A stretch of 64,000 bases of DNA, from assembly GCA_040218445.1 (NCBI GenBank), contig JAVJRK010000010.1, positions 62,001 to 126,000 on the forward strand, written 5' to 3'. The position numbers and the translations under genes are program-made. This document shows positions 1-7,830 of the stretch, piece by piece; position 1 is the first letter of the stretch, and each line of letters starts with the position of its first letter. This DNA comes from UBA1479 sp040218445 (GTDB taxonomy: Bacteria; Pseudomonadota; Alphaproteobacteria; Rhodospirillales; Casp-alpha2). The notes below the pieces were generated by a model. It was not told the DNA's origin. It did not search any database and saw only the letters and a list, made by a program, of their open reading frames with translations.

Positions 1-67
1 TTTCGCCCCGCCTTGTGACCTGGCCGCGTTTTAGGCCCAAGAAAGTCAAGAGACCAAGAAAGAGAGC

Positions 68-1663
68 ATGAAGACAATGTTGGACGATACCCTTAAAGCC
101 CAATTGAAAGGCTATCTGGAAAACCTCCGGACGCCGATCGAGCTCGTCGCCACCTTGGGCGATGGGAAATCCTCGGCGGATATGGCCTCCCTGCTCTCCG
201 ATATTGCTCAGCTTTCCGACAAGGTCACCTGGCGACAGGCCGAAGCCTCTGAACGAGATAGCCGGGCACCGTCGTTCACGATTCTCCGCAAGGACGAGGA
301 AACGGGTGTGCGGTTCGCCGGCATCCCCACGGGTCACGAGTTCACGTCCCTGGTTCTGGCCCTGCTGCATTCAGGCGGCCATCCGCCCAAGGTCGATACG
401 GACGTGCTGGACCAGATCGCGGCCCTGCCGGGTGAATTCCAGTTCGAAACCTATTTCTCCCTGTCCTGCCAGAACTGCCCCGACGTGGTCCAGGCCCTGA
501 ACATCATGGCTGTGTTCAACCCGAACATCACCCACGTCGCCATCGACGGCGCCCTGTTCAAGGACGAAGTCGAGGAACGCCAGGTCATGGCCGTGCCCTC
601 GGTCTATTTGAACGGCGCACCGTTCGCCCAGGGCCGCCAGGAACTGGAACAAATTCTGGCCAAGATCGACACCGGCGCGGGCGACCGCATGGCTGAAGCC
701 ATCGCCGAAAAAGACCCGTTCGACATGCTGATCGTCGGCGGCGGGCCGGCCGGGGCCGCAGCGGCGATCTATGCCGCCCGCAAGGGCATCCGCACGGGCA
801 TCGCGGCAGAACGGTTCGGCGGCCAGGTGCTGGACACCATGTCGATTGAAAACCTGATTTCCGTGCCCCATACGGAAGGCCCCGAACTGGCGGCCGCCCT
901 GGAAACCCACGTCAAGGAATACGACGTCGATATCATGAACCTGCAGCGCGCAGCGGAACTGATTCCCGCCAACGCCCCCGGCGGCCTGCACACAGTCAAA
1001 CTGGAAAACGGCGCCGAACTGAAATCCCGGGCCCTGGTCCTTTCGACTGGTGCGCGTTGGCGGCAGATGAACGTTCCCGGTGAAGACGAATACCGCAACC
1101 GCGGCGTCGCCTATTGCCCGCATTGTGACGGCCCCCTGTTCAAGGGCAAGCGCGTGGCGGTGATCGGCGGCGGCAACTCGGGCGTCGAAGCGGCCATCGA
1201 CCTGGCCGGTATTGTCGGCCATGTCACGCTGATCGAATTCGATACCAAACTGCGTGCCGATGCAGTCCTACAAACCAAGCTGCGGTCTCTCAAGAACGTC
1301 GATGTCATCGTTTCCGCCCAGACCACGGATGTGGTCGGCGACGGCAACAAAGTGACGGGCCTGACTTATAAAGACCGCACGACCGACGAAACCCACCGGC
1401 TGGAGCTGGAGGGCGTGTTCGTCCAGATCGGCCTGGTCCCCAATACGGAATGGCTGAAAGGCACGGTCGCCCTGACTGGCCATGGCGAGATCGAAATCGA
1501 CCCGCGCGGTGAAACCTCCATCCCCGGCATCTTCGCCGCCGGCGACGCGACCACCGTCGCCCATAAACAGATCATCATTTCCATGGGCGATGGTGCGAAA
1601 GCCGCCCTGTCGGCCTTCGATTACATGATCCGCCTGGCCCCCGCCGAAGACATCGCGGCCTGA
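68..1663 (+). CDS. ahpF: Alkyl hydroperoxide reductase subunit F (NADH:peroxiredoxin reductase)
   Basis: This flavoprotein passes electrons from NAD(P)H to the peroxiredoxin AhpC, which reduces peroxides in the cytoplasm. The 531 residues match the family length (about 520). The N-terminal tandem thioredoxin-fold domain (about 1-200) carries a CQNC redox pair (Cys134, Cys137). A thioredoxin-reductase-like half follows, with the FAD motif GGGPAG (224-229), the CPHC active site (Cys350, Cys353) and the NAD motif GGGNSG (367-372). The start ATG is preceded by a purine-rich AAAGAGAG. AhpC is not in the window; it may lie to the left, since only 67 bases precede this gene. All catalytic residues are intact, so the call is firm. 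Confidence 0.96.
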   Translation: MKTMLDDTLKAQLKGYLENLRTPIELVATLGDGKSSADMASLLSDIAQLSDKVTWRQAEASERDSRAPSFTILRKDEETGVRFAGIPTGHEFTSLVLALLHSGGHPPKVDTDVLDQIAALPGEFQFETYFSLSCQNCPDVVQALNIMAVFNPNITHVAIDGALFKDEVEERQVMAVPSVYLNGAPFAQGRQELEQILAKIDTGAGDRMAEAIAEKDPFDMLIVGGGPAGAAAAIYAARKGIRTGIAAERFGGQVLDTMSIENLISVPHTEGPELAAALETHVKEYDVDIMNLQRAAELIPANAPGGLHTVKLENGAELKSRALVLSTGARWRQMNVPGEDEYRNRGVAYCPHCDGPLFKGKRVAVIGGGNSGVEAAIDLAGIVGHVTLIEFDTKLRADAVLQTKLRSLKNVDVIVSAQTTDVVGDGNKVTGLTYKDRTTDETHRLELEGVFVQIGLVPNTEWLKGTVALTGHGEIEIDPRGETSIPGIFAAGDATTVAHKQIIISMGDGAKAALSAFDYMIRLAPAEDIAA

Positions 1664-1736
1664 GTCTACACCGGCGCCCGTATCCCCTGCTCCTTGGGGA
1701 ACGGGCGTCGGACCCTTTGTCTCCAGGGGGTCAATG

Positions 1737-1761
1737 AAAAGGCCGCGTAATGCGGCCTTTT
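1737..1761. terminator. Bidirectional rho-independent terminator between ahpF and the SnoaL-like gene
   Basis: A perfect 10-bp inverted repeat, AAAAGGCCGC and GCGGCCTTTT with a 5-base loop, lies between two convergent genes. It is flanked by A and T runs, so it can end transcription in both directions. Confidence 0.8.
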
Positions 1762-1791
1762 CCCGTTTCGGCGGCGACAGGCTTGCCGCAC

Positions 1792-2217
1792 CTATGCCCA
1801 GGCGGCCTCGGTCAGGCCCAGTTGGCGTTTCAGACCGTCAATATCGCCCAGCACCCAAAGGCTTTGGATTTGGCCGTCCGCGATATCGAAAAACGCGGCG
1901 CCATGCCAATGCAGGGCCTTGCCCGTCGCGGCGACACCGAAGAAATCCCCCTGATGGATGCCTTCGAAATACATCTTGGCCGCGACCCGCCCGCCATCGA
2001 CGACCCTGTCCAGGATCGTGCAGGTATAATTGCCAAGGGCATTGTGAACGCCCTTGTTGTAATCGATGAAACCTTCGACCCCGGTGCGGTCATCGTCGAG
2101 CGAGCCCCGGAACGCGAAGTCCTGGGCGATGATCCGGCGGGCCTGATCGTAATCGCGACGGTTCCACACATCGGCATAGAAGCTTTCGACGATTTGTTCC
2201 GGTGTCATCGCGGACAT
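1792..2217 (-). CDS. SnoaL/NTF2-like fold protein
   Basis: This small protein of about 141 residues has the SnoaL-like polyketide cyclase/NTF2-like pattern: MTPEQIVESFYADVWNRRD at the start, a repeated Asp/Trp/Phe pattern and a GDIDGLKRQLG tail. Such proteins form a cone-shaped ligand pocket and often act as isomerases or dehydratases, but the substrate cannot be read from the sequence. I chose the ATG at 2217 because a GGAG lies 10 bases upstream; longer reading starts would run back into rpsD. The ATG at 2208 is an alternative. It lies downstream of rpsD on the same strand, separated from it by a terminator. Confidence 0.75.
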   Translation of the reverse strand: MSAMTPEQIVESFYADVWNRRDYDQARRIIAQDFAFRGSLDDDRTGVEGFIDYNKGVHNALGNYTCTILDRVVDGGRVAAKMYFEGIHQGDFFGVAATGKALHWHGAAFFDIADGQIQSLWVLGDIDGLKRQLGLTEAAWA

Positions 2218-2240
2218 TTCGATATGTCTCCAAATAAAAA

Positions 2241-2265
2241 GGGGCACCCAATGGTGCCCCTTTTC
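2241..2265 (-). terminator. rpsD rho-independent terminator
   Basis: The 8-bp inverted repeat GGGGCACC/GGTGCCCC with a 4-base loop (2241-2260) is followed, reading leftwards, by a TTTTTATTT run. It sits just after rpsD and before the SnoaL-like gene. Confidence 0.82.
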
Positions 2266-2302
2266 CGGCGCGGTGAAAACAGCGCCTGAATTCGAAAGTC
2301 CC

Positions 2303-2917
2303 TTATCGGGAATAGAATTCGATAACCAGGTTCGGTTCCATCTGAACGGGATAGGGCACATCCGCCAGTTTCGGCGTGCGCAGGAAGGTCCCGGCCATTT
2401 TCTTGTGGTTCACTTCCATGTAATCGGGGATATCGCGCTCGGCGGATTCGACGGCCAGCAGCACCAGGGGCATTTCCCGGGACTTCTCCTTGACCTCGAC
2501 CACGTCGCCTTCGCGAACCTGATAGGAAGAGATGTTGACCTTCTTACCGTTGACCTTGACATGGCCGTGGTTGACGAACTGGCGGGCGGAGAACACGGTC
2601 GGCACGAATTTCATGCGGTAAATGACGGCGTCCAGGCGGCGCTCCAACAGGCCGATCAGGTTTTCCGAGGTATCACCCTTGCGGCGCGAGGCTTCGGCGT
2701 AATAGCGGCGGAACTGCTTTTCCGAGATATTGCCGTAGTAGCCCTTGAGCTTCTGCTTGGCCATCAGCTGCGTGCCGTAATCGGACGGCTTCTTGCGCCG
2801 CTGACCGTGCTGGCCGGGGCCGTATTCGCGGGTGTTGACGGGGCTTTTGGGGCGACCCCAAAGGTTTTCGCCCAAACGGCGGTTAATCTTGTACTTCGAG
2901 CGAATGCGCTTCGACAT
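2303..2917 (-). CDS. rpsD: 30S ribosomal protein S4
   Basis: S4 is a primary 16S rRNA-binding protein that nucleates assembly of the small subunit. The 204 residues match the bacterial length. The N-terminal S4 domain (LGENLWGRPKSPVNTREYGPG) and the central S4 RNA-binding fold (about 94-155, RLDAVIYRMKFVPTVFSARQ, then VNHGHVKVNGKKVNI) are intact. The N-terminus lacks the zinc-binding cysteines of some S4 proteins. AGAAGGA lies about 10 bases before the start codon. The gene stands alone, as is usual in alphaproteobacteria, and has its own strong promoter about 165 bases upstream. Confidence 0.97.
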   Translation of the reverse strand: MSKRIRSKYKINRRLGENLWGRPKSPVNTREYGPGQHGQRRKKPSDYGTQLMAKQKLKGYYGNISEKQFRRYYAEASRRKGDTSENLIGLLERRLDAVIYRMKFVPTVFSARQFVNHGHVKVNGKKVNISSYQVREGDVVEVKEKSREMPLVLLAVESAERDIPDYMEVNHKKMAGTFLRTPKLADVPYPVQMEPNLVIEFYSR

Positions 2918-3255
2918 GGTGAGTTACGTCCTTCTCTTTTATCCGGCGGGTTGTCCCGTCCGGCATTTCAATTTGTCCCGGTAGGCCTTGGTCCCTTACT
3001 TGAAAGCCGGTTTCGCGCCAGCATTCACGAAGGGGGCGGGATGGGCCCGATAGGCAGCACACATCCACGTTCCCGGAAATGGAGCGCGGGAGTATAGGCA
3101 TCGCGCGAGGAATGTCAACGCATCCGGCGGGTTTCCGCGCTTTTCCCCGAAATCACATGAGCGGCGGTTGCGGGCGCCGTGCCGGTCCTCTACCCTGATG
3201 GGCAACACACCGCGAATAAGATTGTGGCCAGGGAAGCTAACCGCTTGGATTCAGC
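2918..3255. other. Divergent intergenic region rpsD / ABC transporter with long rpsD leader
   Basis: This 338-base stretch holds no convincing gene. It contains the rpsD promoter (3091-3118) and an rpsD 5' leader of about 165 nt. The promoter of the rightward transporter must also lie here, but I could not identify it. Confidence 0.6.
3091..3118 (-). promoter_or_regulatory. Sigma-70-type promoter of rpsD
   Basis: Reading leftwards, a perfect TTGACA -35 box (3113-3118) is separated by 16 bases from a TATACT -10 box (3091-3096). Predicted transcription starts near 3084, giving a leader of about 165 nt. Confidence 0.75.
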
Positions 3256-4410
3256 GTGAATATCCAGCGTGGCAACGTAGTGACGGACGATGACAGTCCC
3301 GCCCCATCGCCCCCGGCAGGGGGCGGTGCCAGCGTGCGCTTTGACAGCGTGCAGAAAAGCTACGACGGCGAAACCCTGGTCATCGACGATCTGAACCTGG
3401 ATATCGCGCGGGGCGAATTCCTGACCATGCTGGGCCCGTCCGGGTCGGGCAAGACCACGACCCTGATGATGCTGGCCGGGTTCGAGCCCGCGACCCACGG
3501 CGAGATTTTCCTCAACGACAAGCCGATCAACAACGTGCCGCCCCACAAACGGGGCATCGGCATGGTGTTCCAGAACTACGCCCTGTTCCCGCATATGACC
3601 GTGGCCGAAAACCTGGCCTTCCCGTTGAGTGTACGCAAGATGCCGGCGGCCGAGATCGAGGCCAAGGTCGCCCGGGCGCTTGAAATGGTCGAATTGCCCG
3701 ATTTCGGCACCCGCCGCCCGGCCCAGCTTTCCGGCGGCCAGCAACAGCGCGTGGCCGTTGCCCGCGCCTTGGTGTTCGAACCGGACTTGATCCTGATGGA
3801 TGAACCCCTGGGGGCGCTGGACAAGCAATTGCGCGAGCAGATGCAGTACGAAATCAAACACATCCACGACAACCTGGGGGTCACCGTGGTCTATGTGACC
3901 CATGATCAATCCGAAGCCCTGACCATGGCCGACCGTATCGCCGTGTTCAACGACGGCATCATTCAACAGCTGTCGACCCCGGACGAACTATATGAAAAGC
4001 CCGCCAATTCCTTCGTCGCCCAGTTCATCGGCGAGAACAACCGCCTAAGCGGCACGATCCGCGATCTCGACGGCGACACTTGCCGGATTGAATTGGACGG
4101 CGGCCGGGACGTTCACGCCCTTGCCGTCAATATCGGGCAGGCCGGCGACCGGGCGACCCTGTCGATCCGCCCGGAACGCATCGTTCTGGTCGCAGACGGC
4201 ACGGACGCCCCCAACCACCTGCCCGGCCGGGTGCAGGAACTGATCTACCTGGGCGACCACATCCGCGTGCGCCTGTCGGTCTGCGGCAACGACGATTTCG
4301 TGGTCAAGCTGCGCAATGACGGCTCCCGTCAAACGATCAAGGTCGGCCAGGACATCGCCGTCGCCTGGGCCACCGAAGACTGCCGTGCGCTCGACCCCAT
4401 CGACATCTGA
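3256..4410 (+). CDS. Polyamine-type ABC transporter ATP-binding protein (PotA-like)
   Basis: This is the cytoplasmic ATPase of the four-gene importer that follows. In the 384-residue product, Walker A is GPSGSGKTT (60-68), the Q-loop lies near 106, the signature is LSGGQQQR (158-165), Walker B is LILMDEP (178-184), and a C-terminal TOBE domain runs from about 290. It resembles PotA/FbpC-type ATPases that energise uptake of polyamines, opines or similar cations. The start is uncertain: GTG at 3256 or GTG at 3280; neither has a good ribosome-binding site. The gene order ATPase, binding protein, permease, permease indicates one operon. Confidence 0.9.
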   Translation: MNIQRGNVVTDDDSPAPSPPAGGGASVRFDSVQKSYDGETLVIDDLNLDIARGEFLTMLGPSGSGKTTTLMMLAGFEPATHGEIFLNDKPINNVPPHKRGIGMVFQNYALFPHMTVAENLAFPLSVRKMPAAEIEAKVARALEMVELPDFGTRRPAQLSGGQQQRVAVARALVFEPDLILMDEPLGALDKQLREQMQYEIKHIHDNLGVTVVYVTHDQSEALTMADRIAVFNDGIIQQLSTPDELYEKPANSFVAQFIGENNRLSGTIRDLDGDTCRIELDGGRDVHALAVNIGQAGDRATLSIRPERIVLVADGTDAPNHLPGRVQELIYLGDHIRVRLSVCGNDDFVVKLRNDGSRQTIKVGQDIAVAWATEDCRALDPIDI

Positions 4411-4457
4411 ATTTAAAGACCAGAACCGGACATATCTGGAAATAGGAGAGGACGAAG

Positions 4458-5549
4458 ATGAACGCCAAGAAAACGATCACCGCCGCGGCCCTGACCGCAG
4501 GCTTGGTGCTGGCCGGCCTGCCCGCAGGGGCCGGGGAAATCACCGTCGTATCCTGGGGCGGTGCCTATACCAAAAGTCAGGTCGAGGCCTATCACAAGCC
4601 CTGGATGGCCAAGACCGGCCACAAGATCAAATCGGTCGACGCCCCCAACCCGGCGGCCCCCATCAAGGCCCAGGTCAAAGCCGGCAACGTGTCCATCGAT
4701 GTCGCCGACGTGGAATATTCCGATGCCGTACGCTATTGCGATGAAGGATTGCTGGAACTGATCGACCCGGCCGTCCTGCCGCCGGGACCGGACGGCACAC
4801 CGGCGACCGAAGACTTCATCGACGGCGCGCTGACCGATTGCGCCGTGGCCAATATCGTGTGGTCCACGGTGTTCGCCTATGACGCATCGAAGTTCAAGGG
4901 CGCCAAACCCCAGACCATCGCCGACCTGTTCGACGTCAAGAAATTTCCCGGCAAGCGCGGCCTGCGCAAGGGCGCCAAGCCCAACCTGGAAATGGCCCTG
5001 ATGGCCGATGGCGTCCCGGCGCGAGAGGTCTACAAACTGCTCGGCACGGACGCCGGCGTGAAACGCGCCTTCGCCAAACTGGACAGCATCAAGAACCATG
5101 TCGTGTGGTGGGAAGCCGGTGCGCAGCCGCCGCAGCTTCTGGCCGACGGCGAAGTCAGCATGACCACCGCTTATAACGGCCGCATCTTCAATGCCGCCAT
5201 CGGCGAGGACAAACCTTTTGAAATCGTCTGGGACGGCCAGGTTCTGGACTTCGACCTGTTCGTCATTCCCAGAGGGGCCCCCAACAAGGACTTGGCGCTT
5301 GAGTTCATCAAATTCGCCACGGACACCCAGCGTCTGGCCGACCAGGCCAAATACATCGCCTATGGCCCGGCGCGCAAATCATCGGGTGCGCTGGTCGGCT
5401 TGTATCAGGACGGCAAGACCCGGATGGCGCCGCACATGCCGACGGCGGACATGAACCTGAAGAACGCCTTGGTCAACAACTTCGAATTCTGGGCCGACCG
5501 GGATTCGGAACTGAACGAACGGTTCAACGCCTGGATCGCCACCAACTGA
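4458..5549 (+). CDS. ABC transporter substrate-binding protein, PotD-like
   Basis: This is the periplasmic ligand-binding protein (363 residues) of the importer. A typical signal peptide (KK, then a hydrophobic Ala/Leu stretch to AGA, about residue 25) precedes the mature start GEITVVSWGGAYTKSQ. That start is characteristic of SBP_bac_8-type proteins that bind spermidine, putrescine and related amines. An AGGAGAGGA ribosome-binding site lies before the ATG. The 47-base gap after the ATPase gene fits one operon. The ligand is not determinable; polyamine or a small quaternary or amino compound is most likely. Confidence 0.9.
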   Translation: MNAKKTITAAALTAGLVLAGLPAGAGEITVVSWGGAYTKSQVEAYHKPWMAKTGHKIKSVDAPNPAAPIKAQVKAGNVSIDVADVEYSDAVRYCDEGLLELIDPAVLPPGPDGTPATEDFIDGALTDCAVANIVWSTVFAYDASKFKGAKPQTIADLFDVKKFPGKRGLRKGAKPNLEMALMADGVPAREVYKLLGTDAGVKRAFAKLDSIKNHVVWWEAGAQPPQLLADGEVSMTTAYNGRIFNAAIGEDKPFEIVWDGQVLDFDLFVIPRGAPNKDLALEFIKFATDTQRLADQAKYIAYGPARKSSGALVGLYQDGKTRMAPHMPTADMNLKNALVNNFEFWADRDSELNERFNAWIATN

Positions 5550-5574
5550 CCGCGGGGACGGGGCGGGCACGATC

Positions 5575-6843
5575 ATGACGGCGGAGACGACGGCGGGCAC
5601 CGCCCGCCCCCTGACCACCGGTGACGGCACGCCGCTCAAAACCGCACTTGCCCGGGCCGGACGCCGGGCGCGGTTCCGGGCGGTGCTGCTGGTTGCCCCG
5701 CTGTTGCTGTTCGTGCTTGTGACCTTTGCCTTGCCCATCGGGCAGATGCTTTACCTCAGCATCTACAACCCGGTGTTTTCTGACAATATGCCGCGCCTGT
5801 CCGCCTGGCTGACCGAAAATCCGTTGGACGGCGTTCCGGGCGAGGACGCCTTCGAGGCCCTGGTCCTGGACCTGAAAGATGCGCGCAAGAACCGCACCCA
5901 CGCCCAGGTCGGCACACGCGTCAACTATGAGCGCGCGGGGGCGACCAGCCTGTTCAAATCGACCGCCCGGCGCCTGCGTAAACTGGACGGCCCGCCCTAT
6001 AAGGAAAAGCTTCTCGCCCTCAAGCCCGATTGGGGCGACCCGCACCTATGGACCGTGATGGCGCGGGCCGCCAAACCGCATACGGCGGCGTTCTATGCCC
6101 AGGCATTGGATCTGGCCTATGACGACAAGGGGGACCTGACCCGCGCGCCCGAGGAACGGCGCATTTATGTCCTGCTGTTCAAACGCACGCTGATGCTGTC
6201 GGCCCTGATCGCGTTTTTGTGCCTGTTGCTGGGATATCCGGCCGCCCATCTTCTGGCCAACCTGCCGCTCCGGTATTCCAATCTGTTGATGGTTCTGGTG
6301 CTGCTGCCGTTCTGGACGTCGCTGCTGGTCCGCACCACGTCTTGGATCACCCTGCTGCAAAGCCAGGGGGTGCTGAACGACCTTCTGGTCTTCCTGGGCA
6401 TCGTCGGTGACGGCGGGCGGATGCAATTGATGTACAACCAGTGGGGCACGGTGATCGCCATGACCCATATCATGCTGCCGTTCATGATCCTGCCGCTTTA
6501 TTCGGTGATGAAGACGGTGCCCAAGGATTTCGTGCGTGCCGCGCGGTCGCTGGGGGCTGGGCCGGTCACGGCCTTCGTCCGGGTCTATTTCCCGCAGACC
6601 GTGCCCGGGATCGGCGCGGGCGTGCTGTTGGTGTTCATTATTTCCGTCGGCTACTACATCACCCCGGCCCTGGTCGGCGGCTCGTCGGGCCAGCTGATTT
6701 CCAACCAGATCGCCTTCCACATGCTGCAATCCCTCAACTGGGGATTGGCGGCGGCATTGGGGGCCTTGCTGCTGGGCGGTGTGGTGGTGCTGTATTGGCT
6801 ATATGACCGGCTGATCGGCGTCGACAACATGAAGCTGGGTTAG
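5575..6843 (+). CDS. ABC transporter permease, PotB-like, with large periplasmic insertion
   Basis: This is an inner-membrane channel subunit. After a hydrophilic N-terminus, TM1 lies at about 36-60. A hydrophilic block of about 135 residues (65-200) follows before TM2, and further helices extend to the C-terminus. The coupling motif RAARSLGAGPVTAFVRV marks the ATPase contact. PotB is usually near 290 residues; this protein has 422, mainly because of the inserted block. The gene starts 25 bases after the binding-protein stop. Confidence 0.9.
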   Translation: MTAETTAGTARPLTTGDGTPLKTALARAGRRARFRAVLLVAPLLLFVLVTFALPIGQMLYLSIYNPVFSDNMPRLSAWLTENPLDGVPGEDAFEALVLDLKDARKNRTHAQVGTRVNYERAGATSLFKSTARRLRKLDGPPYKEKLLALKPDWGDPHLWTVMARAAKPHTAAFYAQALDLAYDDKGDLTRAPEERRIYVLLFKRTLMLSALIAFLCLLLGYPAAHLLANLPLRYSNLLMVLVLLPFWTSLLVRTTSWITLLQSQGVLNDLLVFLGIVGDGGRMQLMYNQWGTVIAMTHIMLPFMILPLYSVMKTVPKDFVRAARSLGAGPVTAFVRVYFPQTVPGIGAGVLLVFIISVGYYITPALVGGSSGQLISNQIAFHMLQSLNWGLAAALGALLLGGVVVLYWLYDRLIGVDNMKLG

Positions 6844-6905
6844 CCGCAAATCCCGAGCGGCCATTCTGGCCGCGACGACGATTTGCGCGAAAGGGAAAGA
6901 AGAGG

Positions 6906-7817
6906 ATGTCCATGCCCCCGCACGCGACGACGTTCGAGCGCATCTGGCGCCGCCTCTACCTGGCGTTCTGCGCCGGGGTGTTCCTGTTCCTGATCGCCCC
7001 CATCATCGTCATCGTGCCGCTGTCGTTCAATGCAGAGCCTTATTTCACCTTCACCCGCGACATGCTGGCGCTTGACCCCGACGGTTTCAGCTTACGCTGG
7101 TACGACCGCATCCTGACCCATGGCATGACGGACCCCGATGCCCTGCGCGACGGCGCCTGGTGGGCCGATGCCTGGGCCAACGGGCAATGGGTCCACGCCG
7201 CCAAGAACTCGTTCGGGATCGGCATTGCCTCGACCCTGATCGCGACCGGGCTGGGCACGCTGGCGGCCCTGGGCCTGTCACGCCCGGAAATGCCGTTCCG
7301 CCGGGCGATCATGGCACTGCTGATTTCCCCCATGATCGTGCCGATGATCATTTCCGCGACGGGGCTGTTCTTTTTCTATTCCAAGGTCGGCCTTGCCCAT
7401 ACCTACATCGGCGTGGTCCTGGCCCATGCCATGCTGGGCATCCCGTTCGTGATCATCACCGTGACGGCGACCTTGTCGGGCTTCGACCGTTCGTTGATCC
7501 ATGCGGCGGCCAGCCTGGGGGCCTCGCCGGTGGAAACATTCCGCCGGGTGATCCTGCCGCTGATCCTGCCGGGCGTGATCTCGGGCGCCCTGTTCGCCTT
7601 TGTCACGTCGTTCGACGAAGTCGTCGTGGTCCTGTTCGTCGCGTCCTACGACCAACAAACCATCCCTCTGCAAATGTGGAACGGCATTCGCGAGCAGATC
7701 TCGCCCGCCATCCTGGCGGCGGCAACCATCCTGATCGCCTTTTCCATCGCCTTGCTGACGACCTTGGAACTTCTGCGCCGGCGTACGGAACGCCTGCGCG
7801 GGCTCACCCCACAATAA
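6906..7817 (+). CDS. ABC transporter permease, PotC-like
   Basis: This is the second inner-membrane subunit (303 residues) of the importer. It has about six hydrophobic helices and the ATPase-coupling motif HAAASLGASPVETFRRV. A second block of unusual length lies between TM1 and TM2, though shorter than in the partner permease. An AGAAGAGG ribosome-binding site precedes the ATG. It is the last gene of the transporter operon and converges on the Na+/Pi transporter with a 13-base gap and no visible terminator hairpin. Confidence 0.9.
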   Translation: MSMPPHATTFERIWRRLYLAFCAGVFLFLIAPIIVIVPLSFNAEPYFTFTRDMLALDPDGFSLRWYDRILTHGMTDPDALRDGAWWADAWANGQWVHAAKNSFGIGIASTLIATGLGTLAALGLSRPEMPFRRAIMALLISPMIVPMIISATGLFFFYSKVGLAHTYIGVVLAHAMLGIPFVIITVTATLSGFDRSLIHAAASLGASPVETFRRVILPLILPGVISGALFAFVTSFDEVVVVLFVASYDQQTIPLQMWNGIREQISPAILAAATILIAFSIALLTTLELLRRRTERLRGLTPQ

Positions 7818-7830
7818 GATACCGAAAAAA

